Shown here one piece after another: positions 14,913 to 23,473 of a stretch of DNA of 33,339 nucleotides. Every line of letters starts with the position of its first letter. The first letter of the stretch is position 1. This DNA comes from Collinsella sp. Its GTDB lineage: Bacteria; Actinomycetota; Coriobacteriia; Coriobacteriales; Coriobacteriaceae. The notes below the pieces were generated by a model, which was not told the origin of the DNA, made no database searches, and saw only the letters and a list, made by a program, of their open reading frames with translations. A program made the position numbers and the translations under genes. The DNA lies in contig DXZR01000024.1 in NCBI GenBank assembly GCA_019419555.1, positions 1-33,339 of the forward strand, read 5' to 3'.

Positions 14913-16061
14913 ATGAGTAAGAAAGAATGCATCGCGATGCTCCTCGCAGGAGGACAGGGCAGCCGATTGGGGGCACTCACCCAAAAGATCGCCAAGCCGG
15001 CGGTTAGCTTTGGTGGCAAGTTCCGCATTATCGACTTTTCGCTGTCCAACTGCTCCAACTCGGGCATCGACACGGTAGGCGTTCTGACGCAGTACCGTCC
15101 CTACCTGCTGCATGCCTACGTGGGCTCCGGCGAGGCGTGGGATCTGGACAGCCGCGACGGCGGCGTGTCGATCCTGCCGCCGTACGAGACGCAGACCGGC
15201 GGCGCCTGGTATGCGGGCACGGCCGACGCCATTACGCAGAACCTCGACTACATCAAGGCCAACGACCCCAAGTACGTCCTGATTCTTTCGGGCGATCACC
15301 TGTATCGCATGGACTACCGCAAGATGCTCAAGACGCACATTGAGAACAACGCCGACCTCACGGTGAGCGTTATGCCCGTTCCGTGGGAGGAGGCCAGCCG
15401 CTTTGGCATCCTGACTACCGACCCCGAAGACGGCCGCATCACCAAGTTTACCGAGAAGCCTGAGAAGCCCGATTCGAACCTCGCGTCCATGGGCATCTAC
15501 ATCTTCTCGGCCGACGTGCTGATCGAGGCGCTCGAGGAGGACGCTCTGGACCAGCGCTCGAGCCACGACTTTGGCAAGGACATCATCCCCAAGCTGCTCG
15601 GTGAGAACAAGCGCCTGTACAGCTACGAGTTCCACGGCTTCTGGAAGGACGTCGGCACCATCGCCAGCTTCCATGAGACCTCGATGGACCTGCTGGGTAA
15701 CAACCCCGAGTTCGATCTGTTCGACAAGAACTTCCCCATCATGTCCAACATCACCACGCGTCCGCCGCACTACATTGGCCCTGACGGCCGCCTGGACGAC
15801 TGCCTGGTCTCCAACGGCTGCAAGATCTACGGCACCGCTCGCCACTCGATCCTTTCGACCGATGTCATCATCGAGGAGCGCGCCGTGGTCGAGGACTCCG
15901 TGCTGCTGCCGGGTGCGCACGTTAAGAGCGGCGCGCACATCTGCCGCGCTATTTTGGGCGAGAACTCCACGGTCGAAGAGGGCGTGAAGCTCGGCTCTGT
16001 CGATACCACCAAGGATACGGCCGTCGTTGGAAATGACGTCGTTATCGGGAAGGGGGAATGA
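14913..16061 (+). CDS. glgC: Glucose-1-phosphate adenylyltransferase, catalytic subunit
   Basis: 382 residues. It makes ADP-glucose from glucose-1-phosphate and ATP, the committed step of glycogen synthesis. The nucleotide-binding motif AGGQGSRLGALT (12-23) is intact, as are the downstream PAVSFGGKFRIIDFSLSNC and WYAGTADAITQN (substrate contacts), LSGDHLYRMDY and FTEKPEKPDS (glucose-1-phosphate lysine). The C-terminal left-handed beta-helix is seen as hexapeptide-type repeats (VIIEERAVVEDSVLLPGAHVKSGAHI). AAGGAG lies 6 bases before the ATG. Only 4 bases separate its stop from glgD, so the two subunits are made together, as in GlgC-GlgD heterotetramers known from Bacillus and Clostridium relatives. 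Confidence 0.95.
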   Translation: MSKKECIAMLLAGGQGSRLGALTQKIAKPAVSFGGKFRIIDFSLSNCSNSGIDTVGVLTQYRPYLLHAYVGSGEAWDLDSRDGGVSILPPYETQTGGAWYAGTADAITQNLDYIKANDPKYVLILSGDHLYRMDYRKMLKTHIENNADLTVSVMPVPWEEASRFGILTTDPEDGRITKFTEKPEKPDSNLASMGIYIFSADVLIEALEEDALDQRSSHDFGKDIIPKLLGENKRLYSYEFHGFWKDVGTIASFHETSMDLLGNNPEFDLFDKNFPIMSNITTRPPHYIGPDGRLDDCLVSNGCKIYGTARHSILSTDVIIEERAVVEDSVLLPGAHVKSGAHICRAILGENSTVEEGVKLGSVDTTKDTAVVGNDVVIGKGE

Positions 16062-16065
16062 TCCG

Positions 16066-17193
16066 ATGATCAATCGCAAGGCCATCGGTTATATCACCGC
16101 TAACTACTCTTCGACCTACGGCAGCGTGCTGCTCAAGGACCGCCCCATCGCATCCGTTCCATTTTTGGGCCGCTACCGCCTGATCGACTTCCCGCTGTCC
16201 AACATGATGAATGCCGGCATTAAGACTGTCGGCGTCGTCATGCCGGGTAACTACCGCTCGCTGATCGACCACGTGGGCTCGGGCAAGGACTGGGGCCTGG
16301 ACCGCAAGAAGGGCGGCCTGTTCATGGTGCCCGGCAACGCGTATGGCACCACCAAGGGCGGCATGCGCTTCCTGCTGCGCGACATCATCTCCAACAAGAC
16401 GCTGTTCCAGCGCTCGGACATGCCCTATGTTGTGATGATGGGCACCAACATCATCTTTAACATGGACCTCAACACCATCATCGAGGCGCACGAGAACTCC
16501 GGCGCTCAGATGACCGTGGTGTACTGCAAGGCCACGCGCAACGTCGATGACGAGACCAAGCTCGAGATTAACGAGAACGGCCGCCTGACGGGCGTGAGCG
16601 CCGGTGTCGTGTACGGCGACAACGCCTCCATGGACTGCTGCATCGTCAACCGCGAGACGCTGCTCGAGATCATCGACCACTACCAGGCCGCCGACTATCT
16701 GGACCTGCTCGAGGCACTCCAGGGCGACTTTGGTAACATCGACGTGTGCAGCTACGAGTACAAGGGCGAGGTCGTGGGCGTGTTTAGCGAGAAGTCGCTG
16801 TATCGCCGCAGCATGGACCTGCTCGACCAGACCGTGGCCGACCAGCTATTCGATCCCGAGCGCCCGATCCTGACCAAGGCTCACGACGTGCCGCCTTCGC
16901 GCTATGCGACCGGCAGCCACGCGTGCAACTCGATCATCTCGGCCGGCTGCATCATCAAGGGCACCGTGCGCAACTCGATCCTGTCGCGCGGCGTCGTGGT
17001 TGAGGAAGGCGCTTCGGTGACCAACTCGATCATCAACCAGAGCTGCATCATCAAGAGCGGCGCACGCGTTGAGAACGCCATTCTGGACAAGAACAACGTG
17101 GTCCCCACCAACACCGAGCTTCGCGGCACGCCCGAGAACATCCTGGTGCTGGGCAAGGCTCCGTTAACTTCCGACACCACCATCGTACGTTAA
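16066..17193 (+). CDS. glgD: ADP-glucose pyrophosphorylase regulatory subunit
   Basis: 375 residues from ATG 16066, 4 bases after the glgC stop with GGGGGAA upstream; a longer frame reaching into glgC is not needed. It is a GlgC paralogue (PVASVPFLGRYRLIDFPLSN-like block, beta-helix repeats VRNSILSRGVVVEEGASVTNSIINQSC). However, the N-terminal AGGxGxRL loop is replaced by YITANYSSTYGSVLL, so it cannot bind ATP in the normal way. GlgD proteins are known to boost or tune GlgC in a mixed tetramer. This two-subunit form is typical of Firmicutes and unusual among classical actinobacteria. Conserved glucose-1-phosphate contact residues are also altered, consistent with a non-catalytic role. Confidence 0.93.
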   Translation: MINRKAIGYITANYSSTYGSVLLKDRPIASVPFLGRYRLIDFPLSNMMNAGIKTVGVVMPGNYRSLIDHVGSGKDWGLDRKKGGLFMVPGNAYGTTKGGMRFLLRDIISNKTLFQRSDMPYVVMMGTNIIFNMDLNTIIEAHENSGAQMTVVYCKATRNVDDETKLEINENGRLTGVSAGVVYGDNASMDCCIVNRETLLEIIDHYQAADYLDLLEALQGDFGNIDVCSYEYKGEVVGVFSEKSLYRRSMDLLDQTVADQLFDPERPILTKAHDVPPSRYATGSHACNSIISAGCIIKGTVRNSILSRGVVVEEGASVTNSIINQSCIIKSGARVENAILDKNNVVPTNTELRGTPENILVLGKAPLTSDTTIVR

Positions 17194-17225
17194 CGTTGGC
17201 ACCGCAACATCGCTCGTAACATGTA

Positions 17226-17259
17226 GAATAGCCGCCCGGTTAGCGCCAGGCGGCTATTC
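17226..17259 (+). repeat. Strong hairpin between glgD and glgA
   Basis: GAATAGCCGCC (17226-17236) pairs perfectly with GGCGGCTATTC (17249-17259), an 11-bp stem with a 12-base loop. No T-run follows. It ends 24 bases before the glgA start and may set the relative level of glgA by attenuation or mRNA processing. Confidence 0.55.
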
Positions 17260-17283
17260 TCGAATTGCAACATGGGAGACAAT

Positions 17284-19548
17284 ATGGCTGATTCCAGCAA
17301 AAAGATGCAGATCGTGTTTGCCTCGGCCGAGTGCGCACCGTTTGTGAAGACCGGTGGCCTGGGCGACGTGGCAGGCTCGCTGCCTGCGGCGCTTGTGCGC
17401 GCCGGCGCCGAGGTCATCGTCATGGTGCCCAAGTACGCCACCATTAAGGACGAGTACAAGGCGCAGATGGAGCACTTCTCCGATTTTTACGTGAGCCTGG
17501 GCTGGCGCAACGAGTACTGCGGGCTCGAGAAGCTCGAGCGCGACGGCGTCACCTATATGTTCGTCGACAACGAGCGCTACTTTGCGCGCGACTATCCGTA
17601 CGGCTTCTTTGACGACGGCGAGCGCTTTGCGTTCTTCTCCAAGGCCATCACCGAGAGCCTGCAGCACCTGCCGGCCGGCTTTGAGTGCGACATCCTGCAC
17701 TGCAACGACTGGCAGACGGCACTAGCGCCCGTGTTTTTGCGCGAGTTCTACCAGGGCCTGCCGCTGTATGACCGCGTCAAGACCGTGTTCTCGATCCACA
17801 ACGTGGCGTTCCAGGGCCAGTTTAGCGACACCGTGATGGAGGACATCCTGGGTGTGGCGCATATTCCCGCTGCTGCCTCGCAGCTGCGTTGCGACGCATG
17901 CAGCGTCAACTATATGCTGGGCGCACTGCGCTATGCCGACGCTATCACCACAGTGAGCCCCACCTATGCCAACGAAATCCAGACGCCCGAGTTTGGCGAG
18001 GGCCTGGACGGCGTGCTGCGCGAGCGCTCGTACGCGCTGCAAGGCATCCTTAATGGCATTGATGTGGCGGGCTTTGACCCGGCGACCGACAAGCGCATTG
18101 CCGCCAACTACACCGTGGAGGACCGTTCCGGCAAAGCCGTATGCAAGGCAAAGCTGCAGGAGGAACTGGGGCTCGAGGTTCGCGACGACCGCCCGCTCAT
18201 GGTGATGGTCACGCGCCTGACGCGCCAAAAGGGCATGGACCTGGTCATGTACGCGCTCGACCGCATTCTGGCCGGCGGCGTGCAGGTGGCCGTGCTGGGC
18301 ACCGGTGACCGCGACTACGAGGACGGCCTGCGCTACTTCCAGGACAAGTACCCCGGCACCATGGCCGCGCGCATCGAGTTCGATCCCGCGCTGTCGCAGC
18401 GTATGTATGCCGCTGCCGACATGTTCCTGATGCCTTCGAAGTTTGAGCCCTGCGGCCTGTCGCAGATCATCGCCATGCGCTACGGCACCCTGCCCATCGT
18501 GCGCGAGACCGGTGGCCTGAAGGACACCGTGCAGCCGTACAACGAGTTTACCGGCGAGGGCACGGGCTTCTCGTTTACCAACTTTAACGGCGACGAGATG
18601 GGCGACGCGGTGTTCCGCGCGGCGCGCCTGTTCTGGGACAACCGCGATGCCTGGAACCAGCTGGTAACGCAGGCCATGAGCCAGGACTTTAGCTGGACGC
18701 GCTCGGCCGACAAGTATCTGGACCTGTACTTCTTTATGCATCCGGAGATTGAGAGGCCGGCGGCTGTTGTCGACGAGCCTGAGGCTGTTGCTGAGCCGGT
18801 GGCCGCTGAGGAGCCCAAGGTCGAAGAGAAGCCGGTTGAGGCTGAGCCAGCAAAGGCCGAGCCTGAGGTGAAGGCTGAGGTTGCTCGCAAGGCAGAGGTC
18901 GAGGTCAAGCCTGCTGCAAAGCCCGCAGCTAAGAAGACCACGACCCGCAAGACGACCGCTAAGAAGGCTACGACGACCAAAGCTGCCGCGACTAAAACAA
19001 CGGCTGCCAAGACAACGACCACGCGCAAGCGCACGACCGCCGCTGCCAAGAAGGCCGCCGAGGCCGAGGCTGCTCCCGAGGTAAAGGCCGAGGTCGCTGA
19101 GGCCAAACCGGCCGCCAAGGCTCCGGCAAAGACCGCTGCCAAGAAGACAACCGCGACCGCCAAGAAGACTACAGCTGCCAAGAAGACCACGGCAACGAAG
19201 TCGACGGCCGCCAAGGCTACTGTGACAAAGGCCGCTCCGAAGGCTGCCGCAAAGCCCGCCGTCAAGGTCGAGGAGACGCCTGCCGAGCCCAAGGCCGAAG
19301 CAGCTGTCGAGGCCAAGCCGACCGCCAAGACCACCACGCGCAAGCGCACTGCAACGACGGCCAAAAAGACCACGACCGAGGCTGCTGCTCCTAAGGCGGA
19401 AGCTAAGGCCGAGGCCAAACCCGCAGTAAAGGCCAAGCCCGAGCCCACAATGGAGACCCCGGTCTCCCCCGCCGCCGCAACCGAGAAAAAGGCGCCGTCG
19501 AAGAAGACTTCCGTCCGCAAGGCAACGGCCACCCGCAAGCGCCGCTAA
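17284..19548 (+). CDS. glgA: Glycogen synthase with long histone-H1-like tail
   Basis: 754 residues from ATG 17284, chosen over ATG 17272 because GGGAG lies 5 bases before it. Residues 1 to about 490 are a full GT5 glycogen synthase, which adds glucose from ADP-glucose to growing alpha-1,4 chains. The ADP-glucose motif FVKTGGLGDVAG is at 21-32, and the C-terminal domain has PSKFEPCGLSQIIAMRYG with the catalytic Glu near 388 and RETGGLKDTV. The usual length is about 480. The remaining 265 or so residues are first acidic (Val/Glu/Pro-rich, about 490-540), then a Lys/Ala/Thr repeat region with many AAKKTT and TTRKRTT units, ending RKATATRKRR. This resembles histone H1 or bacterial HU-tail sequences. 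No other GlgA domain is known to look like this. The frame stays open throughout and a terminator follows, so the tail is genuine coding sequence. Confidence 0.94.
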   Translation: MADSSKKMQIVFASAECAPFVKTGGLGDVAGSLPAALVRAGAEVIVMVPKYATIKDEYKAQMEHFSDFYVSLGWRNEYCGLEKLERDGVTYMFVDNERYFARDYPYGFFDDGERFAFFSKAITESLQHLPAGFECDILHCNDWQTALAPVFLREFYQGLPLYDRVKTVFSIHNVAFQGQFSDTVMEDILGVAHIPAAASQLRCDACSVNYMLGALRYADAITTVSPTYANEIQTPEFGEGLDGVLRERSYALQGILNGIDVAGFDPATDKRIAANYTVEDRSGKAVCKAKLQEELGLEVRDDRPLMVMVTRLTRQKGMDLVMYALDRILAGGVQVAVLGTGDRDYEDGLRYFQDKYPGTMAARIEFDPALSQRMYAAADMFLMPSKFEPCGLSQIIAMRYGTLPIVRETGGLKDTVQPYNEFTGEGTGFSFTNFNGDEMGDAVFRAARLFWDNRDAWNQLVTQAMSQDFSWTRSADKYLDLYFFMHPEIERPAAVVDEPEAVAEPVAAEEPKVEEKPVEAEPAKAEPEVKAEVARKAEVEVKPAAKPAAKKTTTRKTTAKKATTTKAAATKTTAAKTTTTRKRTTAAAKKAAEAEAAPEVKAEVAEAKPAAKAPAKTAAKKTTATAKKTTAAKKTTATKSTAAKATVTKAAPKAAAKPAVKVEETPAEPKAEAAVEAKPTAKTTTRKRTATTAKKTTTEAAAPKAEAKAEAKPAVKAKPEPTMETPVSPAAATEKKAPSKKTSVRKATATRKRR

Positions 19549-19582
19549 TCCCGACGATCCAAAACCTCATCAAACCCTAAGC

Positions 19583-19612
19583 AAGGGGCGCTCCAACCGG
19601 GCGCCCCTTCTC
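19583..19612 (+). terminator. Terminator of the glycogen operon
   Basis: AAGGGGCGC (19583-19591) pairs with GCGCCCCTT (19601-19609) over a 9-base loop, followed by a short CTCT tract. It lies 34 bases after the glgA stop, so the fusion gene downstream is probably a separate transcript. Confidence 0.7.
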
Positions 19613-19622
19613 TGTAGGTAGT

Positions 19623-19740
19623 GGTAAAACGATTTTCTAGGACAACCGTTCGCCGATGGTAAACGGATGTTGTTTATACACCCTGTGTACTACAGATATA
19701 CTTACATCTTAGGCGTAAAACCCATGGCCCGCAGGCCATG
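19623..19740 (+). promoter_or_regulatory. Upstream control region of the GH13-GH77 gene
   Basis: Two direct copies of the glycogen-locus motif, GGTAAAAC (19623-19630) and GGTAAACG (19658-19665), precede a probable -10 TATACT (19697-19702) that has no good -35. Such a pattern often means control by a bound regulator. A perfect 7-bp hairpin, CATGGCC/GGCCATG (19723-19740), lies in the predicted leader. Confidence 0.45.
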
Positions 19741-19763
19741 ATTCTATTGAACTGGACCGTACT

Positions 19764-22700
19764 ATGAGATTGATACACAACAGCCGTCTACCGCAGTTTC
19801 GCACTCCGTTTGGCGCTGTGACCACTGGAACTTCCGTTGCACTCTCGGTGATTTTGGAGGATGCCGATCCCAACCAGGCAACGCTTACGCTGCGCACCTG
19901 GGTCGATGAAGTCGGCGAGACCCTGATCCCAATGGAGCACGAAGGCGATGGCATTTTTACCGGCGAGCTCAAATGCACTGAACCGTGTCTTGTGTGGTAC
20001 AGCTTTATCTGCAATATCGAGGGCCAGCCCGAGGTCCGCTTGGGCGCACCGCAGGGTCGCACCGGTGGCGAGGGCGTAACTTACGACTACGCCGAGGTGC
20101 CGTCCTTCCAGATTACCGTCTATAAGCACCGCGAAGTGCGTCCCGAGTGGTACGAGCGTGGCATGGTCTACCAGATCTTCCCCGATCGCTACGCCCGCGA
20201 CGAGCACTGGCGCGAGCGCACGCTGGCCGAGGTCGAAAAACCACGCAACGGAATCCAGCGCCGCATGGTCGAGGACTGGAACGAGCCGCCCGTGTACGAG
20301 CGCGCCGAAGACGGCTCCATCAAAACCTGGGACTTCTACGGAGGGTCGCTCAAGGGCATCCAGGAAGACCTGCCTCGCATCGCCGAGCTGGGCTTTACAG
20401 CCATCTACCTCAACCCCATTTTTGAAGCCGCGAGCAACCACCGCTACGACACGGCCGACTACACCAAGATCGACCCGATCCTGGGCACCGAGCAGGACTT
20501 TACCGAGCTGTGCCAGGCGGCCGAGAAGCTGGGCATCTCCATCATTCTGGATGGCGTCTTCAACCACACGGGCGATGACTCGATCTATTTCAACCGCTAC
20601 GGCAACTACCCCGGCGTGGGCGCGTGGCAGAGCGAGGATTCTCCATGGCGCGATGCGTTTTATTTCCACGAGGACGGCTCATACGACTGCTGGTGGGGCG
20701 TGGGCAATATGCCCGCCATCAATGAGAGCTCTGAGCTGGTACGCGAGCGGCTCCTGGGCAAGGACGGCGTGATCCGTAAATGGCTACGTGCCGGCGCTCA
20801 TGGCTGGCGCCTAGACGTGGCCGACGAGCTTTCCGATGACTTCCTGGCCGAGATCAAAAAGGCCGTGCTCGCCGAGAAGCCTGATGCACTGTTGCTCGGC
20901 GAAGTCTGGGAAGACGCCTCCAACAAGATCAGCTACGGCCATCTGCGCCGCTATCTGCAAGGCTCCGAGCTGGACTCGGCCATGGATTATCCCTTCCGCG
21001 ACATGGTCATCGGCTTTTTGATGGGCTACAAGAACGCCTACCAGGCAGCCGAGGATATCGAAACCCTGCGCGAGAACTATCCCCGTGAGGCCCTGTCCTG
21101 CGCACTTAATCTGCTTTCGAGCCACGACCGTCCGCGCATTATCTCGGTGCTCGGCGGCGGCCCCGATGAGTCGCAGCTGCCCGAGTGCGAGCGCAGCAAA
21201 TGGCGTCTGGACGAGAACTCGATGGGCCTGGCCAAGAGCCGTTTTTGGCTCGCAACGCTCATGCAGATGACGTTCCCCGGTGTGCCATCGATTTACTATG
21301 GCGACGAGTACGGCCTTGAGGGCCTTACCGATCCGGGTAACCGCCGCACCCTGCCGACCAAGGACCAACTGCACGACTTCGACACGCTGGCTATTGTCAA
21401 AAACGCCTCCGCCGTACGCCGCGCACTGCCGTTTATGATCGACGGCGAGATCAAGGCCTTCGCGCTCAACGACGAGGTGCTGGCATACAACCGCACGGGC
21501 AAGGATGGCGAGGCCGCTACGGTTATCATCAACCGCAGCCTGCGCAATTCACACCGCGTGACGATTCCGGCGCTCGACGAATGTGCGAGCGATGTGATTA
21601 GCGGTCACGAGTGCGAGATTCACAATGGCACCGTCACGCTCGACCTGTATCCGCTGGGATCGTCGATCATCTATCACCACGCCGAGCAGCGTCTGCAGGA
21701 GCCGCTCGATTACGGTGCGGGCGTTGTGTGCCATATCACATCGGTGCCGACCGACGACGGTAAGCCCGGCACGATCGGCGCGCCCACGCGTCGTTTTATC
21801 GACCATATGGCCGCTATGGGCATGCGCTACTGGCAGGTCCTGCCTGTCAACCCGACGGACTTCTTTCGCTCCCCTTACGCCGGTCCTTCGGCCTTTGCAG
21901 GCAATATCGACCTGCTGCCCGAAAGCCACAAGGAGCTAGCCGCCGACTTTGAGACCTGGAAGGCCCACGGCGGCGAGGATGCCGATCCGCTGTACACCGC
22001 GTTTAAACATCGCAATGCCGATTGGCTCGAGAAGTACTGCGTCTATATGGCCGTCAAAAAGTACTTTGAGGGCGAATCGCGCCACGATTGGCCGGCAGAT
22101 GTTGCGCGCTACAACGAGCACTTGATTGACGACAAGCGTTTCCACGACGAGGCCGAGCTTCAGGCGTACATGCAGTACCGCTTTGACCTGGCTTGGTGCG
22201 AGCTTATGAACTATGCGCACAAGAAGGGCATCGAGGTCATCGGCGATATTCCTATGTACGTGTCCGACGATTCGGCAGATGCGTGGAGCGAACCCGAGAA
22301 CTTCTGGCTGTCCGATACCGGTAAGTCAATCGAGATCTCCGGTGCGCCGCCCGACAACTTTGCGCCCGAGGGCCAGGTGTGGGGCAACCCGACGTTCCGC
22401 TGGGACCACATGAAGCAGAACGGCTACCGCTGGTGGATGGATCGCCTACGTCGTGCGTTCTCGCTCTACGACCGCGTGCGCCTGGATCACTTCCTGGGCT
22501 TCCACAGCTACTTTAGCATTCCCGCAGGTAAGGCCTGCGCCGACGGGCGTTGGCTGGCAGGCCCGGGCAAGGACCTTTTCCAGACCGCCTATGACGAGTT
22601 GGGGCCGCTCAACTTTATTGCCGAGGACCTGGGCTACCTGACGCCCGGCGTTCGCGCCATGGCTTCGACCTGCGGCTTTCCCGGCATGGACGTGCTGGAG

Positions 22701-23060
22701 TTTAGCGACTACGACGTCCGCAACGGCGTGCACCCCACGCCGGGCAAGATCCTGTACACCTCGACGCACGATACGTCGACATTGGCCGGTTGGAGCACGC
22801 GTTCCTTTGCGGGCGGCGATGAACCAAGCGGTGTTGAGGTGGCGGCCAAGCTGATGAGCGACGCGCTGGCAAGCGACGCTCCCCTGGTGATGATGCCGCT
22901 GCAGGATGTCCTGGGGCTGGGCGACGACGCGCGCATGAACGTACCGGGCGTGGCCACGGGCAACTGGACCTGGCAGGCTGACGAGGCCGACGTTGCGGCC
23001 GCTGAGGGCAAAACCGCACAGCTCCTGCGCAACACGCATAGATTCTGGGACGAAGCGTGA
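19764..23060 (+). CDS. GH13 glucan hydrolase - GH77 4-alpha-glucanotransferase fusion
   Basis: 1098 residues joining two enzymes. The first half has an N-terminal beta domain (about 1-125) and a GH13 barrel of the pullulanase/cyclomaltodextrinase/neopullulanase type. DGVFNH is at 263-268, GWRLDVAD has nucleophile Asp351, GEVWED has acid Glu380 and SSHDRPR has His454-Asp455. From about residue 645 it is a MalQ-type amylomaltase. RLDHFLG has nucleophile Asp908, IAEDLG has Glu954 and STHDTSTLAGW has Asp1003; ENFWLSDTGKSIEISGAPPDNF is the usual substrate loop. Both catalytic sets are complete. The GH13 half should open or trim branched or cyclic glucans and the GH77 half should disproportionate the maltodextrins, feeding GlgP. 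No signal peptide is visible, so it is cytosolic. The ribosome site before ATG 19764 is weak. Confidence 0.92.
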   Translation: MRLIHNSRLPQFRTPFGAVTTGTSVALSVILEDADPNQATLTLRTWVDEVGETLIPMEHEGDGIFTGELKCTEPCLVWYSFICNIEGQPEVRLGAPQGRTGGEGVTYDYAEVPSFQITVYKHREVRPEWYERGMVYQIFPDRYARDEHWRERTLAEVEKPRNGIQRRMVEDWNEPPVYERAEDGSIKTWDFYGGSLKGIQEDLPRIAELGFTAIYLNPIFEAASNHRYDTADYTKIDPILGTEQDFTELCQAAEKLGISIILDGVFNHTGDDSIYFNRYGNYPGVGAWQSEDSPWRDAFYFHEDGSYDCWWGVGNMPAINESSELVRERLLGKDGVIRKWLRAGAHGWRLDVADELSDDFLAEIKKAVLAEKPDALLLGEVWEDASNKISYGHLRRYLQGSELDSAMDYPFRDMVIGFLMGYKNAYQAAEDIETLRENYPREALSCALNLLSSHDRPRIISVLGGGPDESQLPECERSKWRLDENSMGLAKSRFWLATLMQMTFPGVPSIYYGDEYGLEGLTDPGNRRTLPTKDQLHDFDTLAIVKNASAVRRALPFMIDGEIKAFALNDEVLAYNRTGKDGEAATVIINRSLRNSHRVTIPALDECASDVISGHECEIHNGTVTLDLYPLGSSIIYHHAEQRLQEPLDYGAGVVCHITSVPTDDGKPGTIGAPTRRFIDHMAAMGMRYWQVLPVNPTDFFRSPYAGPSAFAGNIDLLPESHKELAADFETWKAHGGEDADPLYTAFKHRNADWLEKYCVYMAVKKYFEGESRHDWPADVARYNEHLIDDKRFHDEAELQAYMQYRFDLAWCELMNYAHKKGIEVIGDIPMYVSDDSADAWSEPENFWLSDTGKSIEISGAPPDNFAPEGQVWGNPTFRWDHMKQNGYRWWMDRLRRAFSLYDRVRLDHFLGFHSYFSIPAGKACADGRWLAGPGKDLFQTAYDELGPLNFIAEDLGYLTPGVRAMASTCGFPGMDVLEFSDYDVRNGVHPTPGKILYTSTHDTSTLAGWSTRSFAGGDEPSGVEVAAKLMSDALASDAPLVMMPLQDVLGLGDDARMNVPGVATGNWTWQADEADVAAAEGKTAQLLRNTHRFWDEA

Positions 23061-23104
23061 TAAAACGCCCGATATAGGGTACAGTTACAGACGTTTGAAT
23101 TTTT

Positions 23105-23129
23105 GCGGGCAGAGTAATCTGCCCGCTTT
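23105..23129 (+). terminator. Terminator after the GH13-GH77 gene
   Basis: GCGGGCAG (23105-23112), six bases, CTGCCCGC (23119-23126), then TTT. It lies 44 bases after the fusion stop and only 22 bases before the FmdB start, so some read-through to the next gene is possible. Confidence 0.65.
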
Positions 23130-23148
23130 GTGCTGAAAAGGAAGTATT

Positions 23149-23385
23149 ATGGCGCGCTACGATTACAAGTGCACGAGCTGCGGCAACGTGTTTGAGGTTG
23201 AGCATCCCATGTCCGAGACCCCCGAGGTCGTGTGCCCCAACTGCGGCGCTCCGGCCGCCAAGACGTTCTCGGCCAGCGGTATTAAATTTGAGGGCAGCGG
23301 CTTCTACAACACCGACCAGCGAAGCGGCGGCTCCAGCACAAGCGCCACGAGCGGTTGCTGCGCCAACTGCCCGCACAGCCACTAG
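23149..23385 (+). CDS. FmdB-family zinc-ribbon protein
   Basis: 78 residues. It opens MARYDYKCTSCGNVFEV, the standard FmdB/CxxC_CxxC_SSSS start, with two CxxC knuckles (Cys8/Cys11 and Cys29/Cys32) that should bind one zinc. KTFSASGIKFEGSGFYNTD is the conserved tail block of the family. A Ser/Thr/Gly stretch and a second small Cys/His cluster (CCANCPHSH) end the protein. Family members are named as putative regulatory proteins but their job is poorly known. AAAGGAAG lies a few bases before the ATG. Confidence 0.9.
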   Translation: MARYDYKCTSCGNVFEVEHPMSETPEVVCPNCGAPAAKTFSASGIKFEGSGFYNTDQRSGGSSTSATSGCCANCPHSH

Positions 23386-23393
23386 AAACCAAA

Positions 23394-23432
23394 CAGCCCC
23401 GCGACCGGCACCGATCGCGGGGCTGATTCTTT
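23394..23432 (+). terminator. Rho-independent terminator after the zinc-ribbon gene
   Basis: CAGCCCCGCGA (23394-23404) pairs with TCGCGGGGCTG (23415-23425) over a 10-base loop, then ATTCTTT. A perfect 11-bp stem. Confidence 0.85.
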
Positions 23433-23444
23433 GCGCTATAGGTA

Positions 23445-23468
23445 GCTAATTAATTTTTAATAATTAGC
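23445..23468 (-). terminator. AT-rich hairpin after the membrane-anchored protein gene
   Basis: GCTAATTA (23445-23452) pairs with TAATTAGC (23461-23468), 5 bases past the stop of the minus-strand gene. The T-run is inside the loop rather than after it, so this is a weak terminator. The 11 bases GGTAGCTAATT are shared with the long inverted repeat at 31924. Confidence 0.35.
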
Positions 23469-23473
23469 ATAAT

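Noticed and set aside
12262..14976. A 904-codon open frame antisense to glgP
   Set aside because: It mirrors the codon pattern of glgP; high GC at third positions leaves the opposite strand free of stops. The product is a Val/Gly/Leu/His-rich sequence with no domain, and glgP is certain.
14874..16085. A 403-codon open frame antisense to glgC
   Set aside because: Shadow of glgC, which has all its motifs and a good ribosome site.
18480..19538. A 352-codon antisense frame rich in Ala/Val/Phe that looks like many membrane helices
   Set aside because: It is the complement of the Lys/Ala/Thr repeat tail of glgA; AAG and GCC codons read as Leu/Phe/Gly/Ala on the other strand.
18880..19545. Direct DNA repeats that might be a tandem or CRISPR-like array
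   Set aside because: The repetition follows AAG/GCC/ACG codons of the glgA tail and varies in unit length; there are no spacers of fixed size.
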